From: a bacterium
Lineage (GTDB): Bacteria; Bdellovibrionota_G; JALEGL01
Direction: 5' to 3'
DNA: 64,000 nt
NCBI GenBank assembly: GCA_022763185.1
Contig: JALEGL010000015.1
Span: forward strand, 124,001 to 188,000
In this document: piece after piece, positions 1 to 7,320 of the stretch
Layout: every line of letters begins with the position of its first letter
Numbering within the stretch: position 1 is the first letter of the stretch
Translations under genes and position numbers: made by a program
The notes under the pieces: generated by a model
Told to the model about the DNA's origin: nothing
The model's database searches: none
What the model saw: only the letters and a program-made list of their open reading frames with translations

Positions 1-2
1 AC

Positions 3-272
3 AAGCCCACCGATGTGCTGTCTTTTGAGCAAGATGAAAGTTTTGGTGAATACCATTGTTTAGGTGATATCATCATTTGTGTGCCCATAGCCCAAAAGCA
101 AGCTGTAGAAAAATCTGTAACTTTAGCGGATGAAATAAGACTTTTGCTCACACATGGCTTTTTGCATCTCTTAGGCTACGATCATGCTGAAGCGGAAGAA
201 GAAAAAATTATGTTTGCATTGCAAGATGAACTGGTGCAAAAACTCAAGCAAACTGCTATATCTTCTCAATAA
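3..272 (+). CDS. ybeY: Endoribonuclease YbeY, C-terminal part (5' end outside window)
   Basis: YbeY is a metal-dependent endoribonuclease involved in 16S rRNA maturation and ribosome quality control. The frame is open from base 3, so only about 89 C-terminal residues are present and the true start lies upstream. The conserved TDVLSF segment opens the visible part. The zinc-binding signature is complete: HGFLHLLGYDH gives the three histidines of H-x3-H-x5-H. The stop (TAA, 270-272) lies one base before the ATG of lnt. The ybeY-lnt neighbourhood is common in Gram-negative bacteria and supports both calls. Identity is secure from the motif; nothing looks abnormal in the part that is visible. Confidence 0.93.
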   Translation, partial: KPTDVLSFEQDESFGEYHCLGDIIICVPIAQKQAVEKSVTLADEIRLLLTHGFLHLLGYDHAEAEEEKIMFALQDELVQKLKQTAISSQ

Positions 273-273
273 A

Positions 274-1839
274 ATGAACTTCAATCTTTTCTGCAATTAT
301 AAACCTTACCTTATCTACGCTACATGCATTGTGTTATGGGTTTTTTCATTTCCGGCCACCTATGACGGTCAGTTGATCAGCCCACCCTGGCTCAATGCTT
401 TTTGTGTGACTTTTTATTTTTTATTTTTTTTAGCCAGCATACACAATAAAAAACCCAAAGCGGCTTTTAAAACTGCTTTTTTCCTAACCTTTATTGCTTA
501 CTGTTTTGTTCTCAATTGGATCAGGATTTCTATGCATGAGCATGCCGGTATGCCTTTATGGCAAGCACAAATTGCGCTTATTATGGCTTCTGCAATTGTT
601 GCTCTATATCCTGCTTTGGCTGCAACTGCATATGCTTACTGTTCATCTTGGACAATATCCAAAAGACAAAAAGTCTTACTGGGTATTCTTTGTTTTTCTA
701 GCATGGAGTGGCTCAGACAAGTGACACCCTTTGGTGGGTTTCCCTGGGTGATGCCCGGCTATGGCTTGCATGCCTTATCTGCCCTTTGTCAAATCAGCTC
801 GGTTTTGGGTGTCTTGGGTTTAACGGTGGCTTTGTATGTATTTCAATTTTATCTCTTTCAGGCCGTGCTTGATCGATCTTTACGTTTGGGGCTTGTAACG
901 ATTCTTTTACCCTCAATACTGTGGCTTGCAGGCTTGGCTCAAATTCACCAGGTTCAATCTTTAAAGGTTAAAACACTGAATATGGCTTGGATTCAGGGCA
1001 ATATTCCTCAAAGCTTAAAGTGGACAACCCAAGGAAAAACCATGGCCATGGAGGTTTACAACTCACTGTCCAAAGAACATGTAGCTCGTGGAGCAGAGAT
1101 TATTGTTTGGCCAGAAGCTGCTGTAACCCAAGTCTACAATCAAGAACGACAAAAAAATCTTAAATTTAGTGCGGATTATTTGGAAAACAGCTACTTGTTA
1201 TTTGGGGCACCTTCATACACTTACAAAAACAAAAAACGGTATTTCCAAAACTCAGTATTTGCGGTCAATAAAGACAACCGCCTTTTAGCCCGCAGTGATA
1301 AGTTTCACTTGGTTCCTTTTGGGGAATATGTTCCTTTTCCTTTTAGTTTCATAGAAAAATTAATACCTGCCGCCGCCGGTAGTTTTATCTCTGGATCTGA
1401 ACAAGTCATTATAAAGCTTCCTCAAGCAAACTTTGGTACCTTGATCTGTTATGAAAGTTTATTTTCATACTTATCACGTCATGCTGTGATCCAGGGAGCG
1501 GATATTCTCATTAACCTCACCAACGATGCCTGGTTCAATGAAAGCTCTGGTCCCTATCAACACAAAATTTTTGCTAAATTTAGAGCCATAGAAACCCGGC
1601 GTAGCCTAGTCAGAGCCGCCAATACCGGTATCTCAACTTGGTTTGATGCCACTGGCAAACAATACCAGCACCTTGACTTGTTCAAACGCGGAAGTTTACA
1701 GGCCCAGATCCCAATCTATACATCACGTTCTTTTTATGTACGTTTTCCTCAACTCATGCTGTATATCATTGTCTTGGCATGGTTCATATTGTTGCTAAAT
1801 CTACAAAAAGCTCGTAAAGATAAACTGTGGCCCTTTTAG
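274..1839 (+). CDS. lnt: Apolipoprotein N-acyltransferase
   Basis: Lnt is an inner-membrane enzyme that N-acylates the lipid-modified N-terminal cysteine of lipoproteins, the last step of their maturation. The ATG at 274 was chosen because it follows the ybeY stop by one base and gives about 521 residues, close to the usual ~510. An upstream in-frame start at 184 would overlap ybeY. The N-terminal ~230 residues are strongly hydrophobic (several membrane segments). The carbon-nitrogen hydrolase domain follows, with the Glu of WPEAA (around residue 279), the Lys of DKFHLVPFGEYVP (around 342) and the Cys of ICYESLF (around 391). These match the family's Glu-Lys-Cys triad. A last hydrophobic segment lies at the C-terminus. 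Many lipoproteins in this window would be its substrates. Confidence 0.95.
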   Translation: MNFNLFCNYKPYLIYATCIVLWVFSFPATYDGQLISPPWLNAFCVTFYFLFFLASIHNKKPKAAFKTAFFLTFIAYCFVLNWIRISMHEHAGMPLWQAQIALIMASAIVALYPALAATAYAYCSSWTISKRQKVLLGILCFSSMEWLRQVTPFGGFPWVMPGYGLHALSALCQISSVLGVLGLTVALYVFQFYLFQAVLDRSLRLGLVTILLPSILWLAGLAQIHQVQSLKVKTLNMAWIQGNIPQSLKWTTQGKTMAMEVYNSLSKEHVARGAEIIVWPEAAVTQVYNQERQKNLKFSADYLENSYLLFGAPSYTYKNKKRYFQNSVFAVNKDNRLLARSDKFHLVPFGEYVPFPFSFIEKLIPAAAGSFISGSEQVIIKLPQANFGTLICYESLFSYLSRHAVIQGADILINLTNDAWFNESSGPYQHKIFAKFRAIETRRSLVRAANTGISTWFDATGKQYQHLDLFKRGSLQAQIPIYTSRSFYVRFPQLMLYIIVLAWFILLLNLQKARKDKLWPF

Positions 1840-2879
1840 ATGCATATCCCAAACCGTATTGGTTGATTGTGTTGTGTTTATTGCTCAGCAGCGCCATTTT
1901 GTACGTTTTACCCCAGCGCTTTTGGCTACGTTTTTATGTTTCTGTTTCACAAGTCAATAGCGAAAACCTTGATGAAGAACGTTTTATTGCCTTAAAGAAA
2001 CAATTCTTGCCACAAAGCACGCAATGCAAAAAAAGCTCAGCCCAAAATACTTATTTTTGTACCCTAGACAGTACCTTGAAGTCTAAGCAAAAAAAGTATC
2101 TGAAACAAATTCAAAATAATCGCCGTTATGGTTTTTTGAGTAAGGCCGCGTTTTCTGACCTCTTAGAACAAAAGGTCTCCAAAATTCAGCAACTGCGGCA
2201 AAGCAATGTGGATCTTGAACTCAAGCTCATTGACTTGGATGAAAAGTTGTCTGAAGAGGATAAAAAAATAATCCAGACCTGGCAAAGTCAAATGCAAGCC
2301 ATTGAAAATGAATTAAACTATAATCAACAACGCTTAACCTTCTTTGAAAATGCCCAAAAGCAAGCAGAAGAATCAGACAGTAGCCCTTCACTTTATCAAG
2401 AAAAAGTCCAAGAGCTTCAAAACACAATTGCTGAGCTTGAGCTTGAAATGAGCAGCCTCAATACCCAAAAAGAAAACTTTAATGCCAATCAAATTGTTTA
2501 TCTTAAAACTCAAGAAAAACTCAATAGCAATAATGAAGAGCGTGAGACCCTGATTAAAAAAACCTCTTTTTTAGAAGACCTAAACAACAGCTACAGCAAT
2601 CAAAACCATGTTCCTGATCCAGAAAAAACCCAATGGCAAATCAAAAACTTAAGCCAAAAAACCCAGCGTTATAGCTTGGCCAAACTGTTTTACGTTATTC
2701 CACTGGCAGCGTTATTGTTTGGCCTGTGCATTCATGGTCAGCAACATTTAGTGCACACACGCAATCAATACAATTTAAACACGGATGACATGGCACAGAT
2801 AATCAATGCTCCTTTTTTAGGTGATCTAAACCCTTTTTTATTGGCAGGTGATGATCATCAAACAAGTGCTGATAATTAA
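1827..2879 (+). CDS. Coiled-coil inner-membrane protein, Wzz/GNVR-like
   Basis: A 350-residue protein with one membrane segment near the N-terminus (residues ~12-30), a long Glu/Gln/Lys-rich predicted coiled coil (~100-270) and a second membrane segment (~287-305). The C-terminal stretch after the second segment ends in NAPFLGDLNP. This resembles the proline-rich 'LPVLGxIP' tail that follows the last membrane helix in Wzz/GNVR polysaccharide co-polymerases. The topology (TM, periplasmic coiled coil, TM) also fits that family. The start is a GTG overlapping the end of lnt by 13 bases, which suggests translational coupling. No tyrosine-kinase domain and no polysaccharide genes are adjacent, so the family link is an inference from architecture. 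It could be an unrelated coiled-coil membrane protein. Confidence 0.6.
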   Translation: MALLDAYPKPYWLIVLCLLLSSAILYVLPQRFWLRFYVSVSQVNSENLDEERFIALKKQFLPQSTQCKKSSAQNTYFCTLDSTLKSKQKKYLKQIQNNRRYGFLSKAAFSDLLEQKVSKIQQLRQSNVDLELKLIDLDEKLSEEDKKIIQTWQSQMQAIENELNYNQQRLTFFENAQKQAEESDSSPSLYQEKVQELQNTIAELELEMSSLNTQKENFNANQIVYLKTQEKLNSNNEERETLIKKTSFLEDLNNSYSNQNHVPDPEKTQWQIKNLSQKTQRYSLAKLFYVIPLAALLFGLCIHGQQHLVHTRNQYNLNTDDMAQIINAPFLGDLNPFLLAGDDHQTSADN

Positions 2880-2911
2880 GCTCTTTTTTTCTTAATATTC
2901 AGGCAAGCTCA

Positions 2912-2992
2912 ATGATTGAAAAACGTAAAGCCCCCAGAATCCCGGTCTCCATGCGCGTTGATTGTGAAGGTATTGATCCTCTGTTTTCTTAG
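2912..2992 (+). pseudogene. Duplicated 5' fragment of the PilZ gene
   Basis: The ATG at 2912 opens a frame identical for 23 codons to the start of the PilZ gene at 3110. It then diverges and stops at TAG (2990-2992), giving a 26-residue peptide. The first 69 bases are an exact copy of 3110-3178. The fragment has an AGG about 9 bases before its ATG, whereas the intact copy has no visible ribosome binding site. This end may therefore be the original start context of the gene. It looks like debris of a local rearrangement rather than a functional gene. Confidence 0.7.
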
Positions 2993-3038
2993 GGGGAAAC
3001 GCTTCCCCCTCACTGACAAAAAACGTGGTTTTTGTCAG
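2991..3038. repeat. Two perfect hairpins within the PilZ insert
   Basis: Hairpin 1 is AGGGGGAA (2991-2998), loop ACGC, TTCCCCCT (3003-3010). Hairpin 2 is CTGACAAAAA (3013-3022), loop ACGTGG, TTTTTGTCAG (3029-3038). Both stems are perfect. They are only two bases apart. No U-run follows hairpin 2, so it is not a textbook terminator on the + strand. Tight paired palindromes of this kind resemble REP-like or small non-autonomous elements, but no second copy was noticed elsewhere in the window. Confidence 0.6.
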
Positions 3039-3109
3039 CTCACCCCCTGCGAACAAAACACTATAAAATTGCTTTGCCCATCCAAATAATGTTATGCACA
3101 TTCTTATCC

Positions 3110-3445
3110 ATGATTGAAAAACGTAAAGCCCCCAGAATCCCGGTCTCCATGCGCGTTGATTGTGAAGGTATTGATCCTATAGCTTTTGGTTATGCGCAAA
3201 ATTTTTCACTGCAGGGGATGGCCCTTTTGGTTCACTTCCAAAATCATAGCGATATTTCCCCCAATGAGTCGGTGATTTTAAAATTTATATTGCCTGGCAG
3301 TGCCACAGCTTTGAGTCTAAAAGCAAAAATAACTCGTATTACGCAAGCCAGTGACAAAGAAATGCTCATTGGTGTTCAGTTTTCTGATCTACCTGATATT
3401 GCTCAGAAAGAATTAAGCTTTTATATGGCCAGTCAAAATACTTAA
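3110..3445 (+). CDS. PilZ-domain c-di-GMP-binding protein
   Basis: A 111-residue single-domain PilZ protein. PilZ domains bind cyclic di-GMP and control motility, surface polysaccharide or secretion. The two binding motifs are visible: RKAPR near residues 5-9 (RxxxR) and NFSLQG around residue 32 (NxSxxG). The chosen start (ATG 3110) matches the ATG of the upstream duplicated fragment. A longer frame opens at a TTG (3032) and would add about 26 residues encoded by the insert, which is less likely. No ribosome binding site is obvious before 3110; the bases before it are TTATCC. Expression may have been altered by the rearrangement just upstream. The gene ends at the DnaA-box region. Confidence 0.85.
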   Translation: MIEKRKAPRIPVSMRVDCEGIDPIAFGYAQNFSLQGMALLVHFQNHSDISPNESVILKFILPGSATALSLKAKITRITQASDKEMLIGVQFSDLPDIAQKELSFYMASQNT

Positions 3446-3627
3446 CTTTGCGAAAAATTTTTTGAACTCCATTCTATGGACTGATTGAGATCGGTTCACA
3501 TGTTATTTTTTTATTCATTAAACAGCCCTGTTGCACCATGAAGGTCCATTCTTGATCTCTTCAATATGCATGCTTTATTGAGTCTTGATGGCAGTTATAA
3601 TCGATACTTTTTTATAGGGAAAGCGCG

Positions 3628-3723
3628 ATGATTATTTTTATTGTACTTGTTCTTTGCTGTCCACCCATCAATACCGAGAATAACTTTACACGATTCATGG
3701 TTTTACATGAAAAACATGTCTAA
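3628..3723 (+). CDS. Possible 31-residue hydrophobic peptide
   Basis: The ATG at 3628 follows an AGGGA about 8 bases upstream and opens a 31-codon frame starting MIIFIVLVLCC and ending at TAA 3721. The first 11 residues are hydrophobic, with two adjacent cysteines and a proline pair after them. The frame lies inside the AT-rich gene-free region just before the DnaA boxes. Short frames occur by chance in such sequence and no homolog is recognised. It is listed only because a plausible ribosome binding site is present. Confidence 0.12.
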   Translation: MIIFIVLVLCCPPINTENNFTRFMVLHEKHV

Positions 3724-3770
3724 TTTTTCTAGTATAAATACCATACATTGCCATACATTATATCAACACT

Positions 3771-3790
3771 TTATCCACAGCTGTGGATAA
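3771..3790. promoter_or_regulatory. Inverted pair of DnaA boxes
   Basis: TTATCCACA (3771-3779) and its reverse complement TGTGGATAA (3782-3790) are separated by two bases, giving a near-perfect 20-bp palindrome. Both match the consensus DnaA box exactly. Such a pair could bind two DnaA monomers head to head. Confidence 0.75.
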
Positions 3791-3940
3791 GTCTTAAACG
3801 TTTAAAAATTTTTAAAAAAATAAAAACAAAAATTTGACCTTTTTAAAATTAATAAATTCAGGTATTTAGAAAAGTAAATAAAATTAATCATTTTTTATTC
3901 TTGCCTTTAATTTTCAATACTTTTGGACTTTTACACAGAC

Positions 3941-3949
3941 TTATCCACA
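3941..3949 (+). promoter_or_regulatory. Third DnaA box
   Basis: A perfect TTATCCACA on the + strand, 150 bases to the right of the inverted pair, at the far edge of the AT-rich block. It shares the orientation of the first box. Confidence 0.7.
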
Positions 3950-4037
3950 GGCCTATACACACTCATGCGGCAGAACACGAGTTGTTTGTGTTTTATACAG
4001 CTTGCAAAAATTGACGGCATATAGCCAAGCGGCCTAA

Positions 4038-4463
4038 CTAACGGTATATCTTGATAAACAAAGCTTGGACAATTGCCATGATCAAAAGCACCAAATCTTC
4101 ATAAACTGTAGCCATGGTTAAAGGTCTCTGTAAAAACACACCAAAACAGCCGCAGTTATCAATCGCTATACCACGATATAGGGTAACAAGCGCCAAAACA
4201 AGATACATGGCCTGAACAGCCACTACAGCATAAGCAGTATGAAGCAATTTTTTTTGCGTTGCCAGTGCATAAGCCAAAAGCAGTTCAAACAAACTAAACG
4301 CCAGTGCAAAACTGAGAACAAAACCGTTCATCTGCTCTAAACCTGGTAATTGATAGGCTATTATGGCTTGCGCAAAACCACGGTTATCTAAAAGCTTACC
4401 CAAAGAGGTGGTTAAATAAATAAGGACAAAAAGATAACGAATGATCCATAAAACAATCTGCAT
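4038..4463 (-). CDS. MauE/DoxX-like four-helix membrane protein
   Basis: A 141-residue membrane protein with about four hydrophobic helices. The motif NCGCFG (around residues 103-108) is typical of the MauE branch of the DoxX/MauE superfamily, where such proteins take part in redox or disulfide chemistry at the membrane. It is the last gene of a tight operon; its ATG directly abuts the stop of the preceding gene with no spacing. That coupling implies a shared job with the secreted chalcone-isomerase-like and DUF547 proteins and the radical SAM enzyme. The substrate is unknown. The family call is good; the function is only inferred. Confidence 0.75.
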   Translation of the reverse strand: MQIVLWIIRYLFVLIYLTTSLGKLLDNRGFAQAIIAYQLPGLEQMNGFVLSFALAFSLFELLLAYALATQKKLLHTAYAVVAVQAMYLVLALVTLYRGIAIDNCGCFGVFLQRPLTMATVYEDLVLLIMAIVQALFIKIYR

Positions 4464-5021
4464 TTAATCTCCCAACAAAGCTTTTTTTAACTGTTTGGTG
4501 GGAGGGTTTTCACCAATAAAGGTGAGCAGAATCACTTGACTAAAAATAGGGTCATCCATATCGATCCACAATTTTTTATTTTTAAAAATTTTTAAACCCG
4601 TTTTTAAAAACTGATAGTCGTGCACCTCACTTTTTTCTATGGCTTGAACTTGCATGATAAATTTTTTTTGACTGTCTTTGATACCATCACAAAAGGTTTG
4701 GCAATTACTTTCTATGGACTTAAGCCAAGCTTCTTGCGTCGCTTTTAAATCAACTTTATGATTGTACTTTAAACGAATCAATACTGGATAAGCTTGTTTT
4801 AAAAGTTTACTCGTACTTACGGGCTTGAGCTGTTTATGACCATAAAGCGCTGCTTCATAGACACTGGCCCAATAATATTTTCGTTTACCTTGGCCTATTT
4901 TTATCAAGCTTTGCTGCTCAATCGTCAGCGTTTCTGGGAAAAGTTGCGTTTCTTTGGCCTCAAGCTGAAAAAAGCCAAAACTCAATGAAACCATAAAAAA
5001 AATAAATCTACTGTTGGCCAT
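4464..5021 (-). CDS. Secreted chalcone-isomerase-like protein
   Basis: A 185-residue protein with an N-terminal signal peptide (hydrophobic residues ~5-20, then AKE). The body matches the bacterial chalcone isomerase-like family. A WASVYEAALYG segment near residue 50 corresponds to the family's 'K-VYvAaLY' strand, and the C-terminus has LTFIGENPPTKQLKKALLG, like the family's closing 'GxxPpxxxLKxALLG'. Members share the fold of fatty-acid-binding plant CHI-like proteins and most are not true isomerases. Here it would act in the periplasm. Its start overlaps the end of the DUF547 gene by 14 bases. A lipid- or fatty-acid-binding role would fit the operon but is inference. Confidence 0.75.
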   Translation of the reverse strand: MANSRFIFFMVSLSFGFFQLEAKETQLFPETLTIEQQSLIKIGQGKRKYYWASVYEAALYGHKQLKPVSTSKLLKQAYPVLIRLKYNHKVDLKATQEAWLKSIESNCQTFCDGIKDSQKKFIMQVQAIEKSEVHDYQFLKTGLKIFKNKKLWIDMDDPIFSQVILLTFIGENPPTKQLKKALLGD

Positions 5022-5781
5022 GAATGGTCCAATCGTATGAAATGAATTTGACTTTATACTCCTTGGGAATAGTGTGCTCAGTGTGTTGATTAATGTAATC
5101 TATCAATGTCGGTGTTTGTTTATTAATAAAGTCATCTTTGTAAAAGCTCAAAATTTCTGAAACATAGACCGTCTTATTTTCTGAGTTGATCTGTAAATTG
5201 CGTTTTTCACTAAAAAAAATCTGTCTGGCTTCATTGAGTTCTTGTTCAATATGATCAGCAGTAAATGGTTTTTTGGGTAAGATGGGACAAGAAACAGACA
5301 TGCAGTTGAGTGCAAAATGAATCCGTTCATCAAATTTTTTACGGATGTATGTGTTTTCCAGCGTGTACAAAGACATCTTTTTTTTGGCAATGTGCAGCTT
5401 GGTTAAAAAGAAAAAGCGTATTTTACCAAAACCCTGGTTGGTTCTGGGAATAAAGCTCTCTAAAACATTGTACATGGACATGGCATTATACGTATTGATC
5501 ATGTGCGCCAACAATGCATTTTGTGTAGTAAATTCAGAAAAAGGGGTGTGCGCTATATAAGACACATAGAGGTTTAAATCATCCTGCTGTTGGGCCAAAT
5601 CCTTGAAATTGACTTGCCCTTGCTCATTGACATGTTCTTTTAAAACCCTGCTGTAAGCATTGATGGCTTGAGTATGACCATAATCAGTTTTGTTTTGAAG
5701 GCTCGGTATCTTGCGCACGCATGCTGATAAGCTTAAAAGAAGGGTGACAAGCATTATACTTTGTTGAGTATTTTTTTTCAT
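5008..5781 (-). CDS. DUF547 lipoprotein
   Basis: A 257-residue protein with a lipoprotein signal peptide: lipobox LSAC, Cys near residue 21. The DUF547 core is clear from MINTYNAMSMYNVLES (around residue 93), the SLYTLENTYIRKKF block (around 137) and the highly conserved RIHFALNCMSVSCPILP (around 153), with two cysteines and a histidine. The molecular function of DUF547 is not established. The gene overlaps the radical SAM gene by four bases (ATGA), so the two are translationally coupled. The protein is probably anchored on the outer face of the inner membrane or in the outer membrane. Confidence 0.85.
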   Translation of the reverse strand: MKKNTQQSIMLVTLLLSLSACVRKIPSLQNKTDYGHTQAINAYSRVLKEHVNEQGQVNFKDLAQQQDDLNLYVSYIAHTPFSEFTTQNALLAHMINTYNAMSMYNVLESFIPRTNQGFGKIRFFFLTKLHIAKKKMSLYTLENTYIRKKFDERIHFALNCMSVSCPILPKKPFTADHIEQELNEARQIFFSEKRNLQINSENKTVYVSEILSFYKDDFINKQTPTLIDYINQHTEHTIPKEYKVKFISYDWTIHGQQ

Positions 5782-7199
5782 ACTACGGGCAGCACTTCGC
5801 TATCTTCACCATTAATTTTCTTTTGTCGATAACGACCTTTAAGACGTTTCACAGGCAATTCATTCAGATCCAATTGATTTTTATTTGGATTTTGTTTGTT
5901 GTTGTCTACCGTTGTCCCTGTCAATGGATTCCATACTGCTTCTTGCTCACCCTTTTTAACGGTGAGGTTTTGCAAAATAAAGTCATCTCGCTTTGCATTG
6001 TGCACACACATTGAAATTGGACCCTGGGGGGTTGCGACCATAAATACACAGCTTTCACAACGCTCTTCATCCAAGTGTTTTTCATCCATGAAGTTATGAA
6101 TAAAATAGGTCATCTTTTGCACTTTTCCTTTTGACTGAAGTAAGGCACCTTTCATGGCCCATAATTTTCTCAACACATACGCCGTCAATGGCAGCCATAG
6201 CGATGGATTTGTTAATACAAGCTTGGCAAAATAATTTCCGGTGTTGGATTTTTCTTCACGATCAATATTAAACTCTGCTGATTGCTGAATGATGGTTTTA
6301 AATAATTTGGTTTTTTCCAAAAAATTAAATGCTTTATTACCGGCAACCAAGGCAATGCCATAACGATTACAGTCATGATGACCAATATTGGCAACGTCAA
6401 AATTAATTTTGCAACCTGCACCCGCATTGATTTTTTCACTAACTGTTTCTGGTGTGATCATAAAGTCACGTTCTCTAAGAACCCCACGTCCAGTATCCGC
6501 CTGTAATTGAAAGGAGGCTAAATCTACTTTATCAGCATGCGCATTAAAAAAACGCACCAAATCAGGAATTTCATGAAAATTGCCTTCATACACAGTGGTG
6601 TTAAAGAAAATATTTAAACCTGTGCCATGCGCAGCTTCAATGTACTTTTCACGAATACGATTCAACTCAATTTCTGTATTAAACCCTTTACGCTCCTGAG
6701 TTAAATCAACATGAAAAGCAACATCCACCAATCCGGCTTGCTTTAAGTCCAGCAACAAATCTCTTTTGGCCAGAATGCCGTTGGTAAACAGTGAAGTTTT
6801 GAACCGATATTGCGCTGCATACTCTACTATAGCAATCAGTTCCTCTCTTTTTCTTAAGGTAGGGTCTCCACCTGAGATTTGAATATCCGTTTCAGGACCA
6901 AAATGTTCATAAATATCATCTAAACGTTTGTACACTTCTGCAAGGGGAATATCTTTAACCGCTTCAGAAGCATCAGAGAGATAACACAAGGTACAGTCTA
7001 AATTGCAGCGCTGGGTAATTTCTAAAGACACACAGCCAATAGGCCAGCGTCGTCCTGCCATTTGATAATCATGCCATTGGCCATAATCCTGCATACGCTG
7101 CTTGGTTTGACGTTTATAAACGCCATCCTTGGGTGGGTGGGAGTAGGGCTTCCAGTTTTGAATTTGCTCATCAGACAGGTATTTGGGTGTTTTTTTCAT
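5778..7199 (-). CDS. Radical SAM enzyme, Tes/COG1964-like
   Basis: A 473-residue radical SAM protein. The [4Fe-4S] motif CNLDCTLC (Cys65, Cys69, Cys72) binds the cluster that cleaves S-adenosylmethionine, and ISGGDPT (around residue 110) is the SAM-binding GGE-like strand. Two further cysteine-bearing blocks stand out: GHHDCNRYG in the middle, and near residue 380 CESCVFMVATPQGPISMC followed by VHNAKRDD. These recall the 'CsHPdC' and 'HYatPDGriIPFC-YN' blocks of COG1964 enzymes, the group that includes the archaeal tetraether lipid synthase Tes. That link is from memory. The N-terminal CPYDCGLC-type motif of archaeal Tes is absent. A good SD (AAAGGCG) precedes the ATG. It is the first gene of the four-gene envelope operon. 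Confidence 0.85.
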   Translation of the reverse strand: MKKTPKYLSDEQIQNWKPYSHPPKDGVYKRQTKQRMQDYGQWHDYQMAGRRWPIGCVSLEITQRCNLDCTLCYLSDASEAVKDIPLAEVYKRLDDIYEHFGPETDIQISGGDPTLRKREELIAIVEYAAQYRFKTSLFTNGILAKRDLLLDLKQAGLVDVAFHVDLTQERKGFNTEIELNRIREKYIEAAHGTGLNIFFNTTVYEGNFHEIPDLVRFFNAHADKVDLASFQLQADTGRGVLRERDFMITPETVSEKINAGAGCKINFDVANIGHHDCNRYGIALVAGNKAFNFLEKTKLFKTIIQQSAEFNIDREEKSNTGNYFAKLVLTNPSLWLPLTAYVLRKLWAMKGALLQSKGKVQKMTYFIHNFMDEKHLDEERCESCVFMVATPQGPISMCVHNAKRDDFILQNLTVKKGEQEAVWNPLTGTTVDNNKQNPNKNQLDLNELPVKRLKGRYRQKKINGEDSEVLPVV

Positions 7200-7320
7200 G
7201 ATCGCCTTTGAAAAATTATAAGAATTATCTGTACGTCATCATACACAGATGCGTCAGAGAATAAAGCTCTATTTTTCTTCTGGGCAAGAAGTCTATCTAT
7301 ACCCTATGTTGAGTAAGTTT

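Larger units (their letters stand above)
2912..3178. repeat. 69-bp exact direct repeat flanking a 129-bp hairpin insert
   Basis: Copies are 2912-2980 and 3110-3178, identical over all 69 bases and 198 bases apart. Between them (2981-3109) lies sequence that matches no coding region and holds two hairpins. The repeat covers the ATG and the first 23 codons of the PilZ gene. The pattern repeat-insert-repeat could come from insertion of a small element that carried or generated a copy of the target, or from a slipped or tandem duplication. Confidence 0.95.
3446..4037. other. Gene-free AT-rich region with three DnaA boxes (possible oriC)
   Basis: This 592-bp stretch lies between converging genes. 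It holds three perfect TTATCCACA DnaA boxes. Two face each other around CAGCTG-like spacing (3771-3779 on +, 3782-3790 on -), and the third is at 3941-3949 (+). Between 3791 and 3930 the sequence is almost entirely A and T, as expected of a DNA unwinding element. This is the classic composition of a bacterial origin. Points against it: dnaA is not adjacent, recF-gyrB-gyrA lie 27-33 kb away, and genes on both sides read toward the region rather than away. In a few lines tallied by hand, C exceeded G on the + strand on both sides, so no skew switch was seen. It could instead be a DnaA-titration or regulatory site. Confidence 0.45.

Noticed and set aside
184-273. Upstream start for lnt at 184
   Set aside because: It would overlap the ybeY coding region by 89 bases and add a Lys/Cys-rich stretch absent from Lnt proteins. 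The ATG at 274 directly follows the ybeY stop.
3084-3109. Possible dif/Xer-like site (ATGTTATGCACATT)
   Set aside because: One half resembles a XerC/D arm, but the other arm and the 6-bp spacer do not align with the 28-bp dif consensus.
4018-4036. tRNA-like string ATATAGCCAAGCGGCC
   Set aside because: It matches the D-arm of tRNA-Gln/Leu genes over about 13 bases only. No acceptor stem, anticodon arm or T-arm follows, since the next bases are the end of the MauE-like gene.
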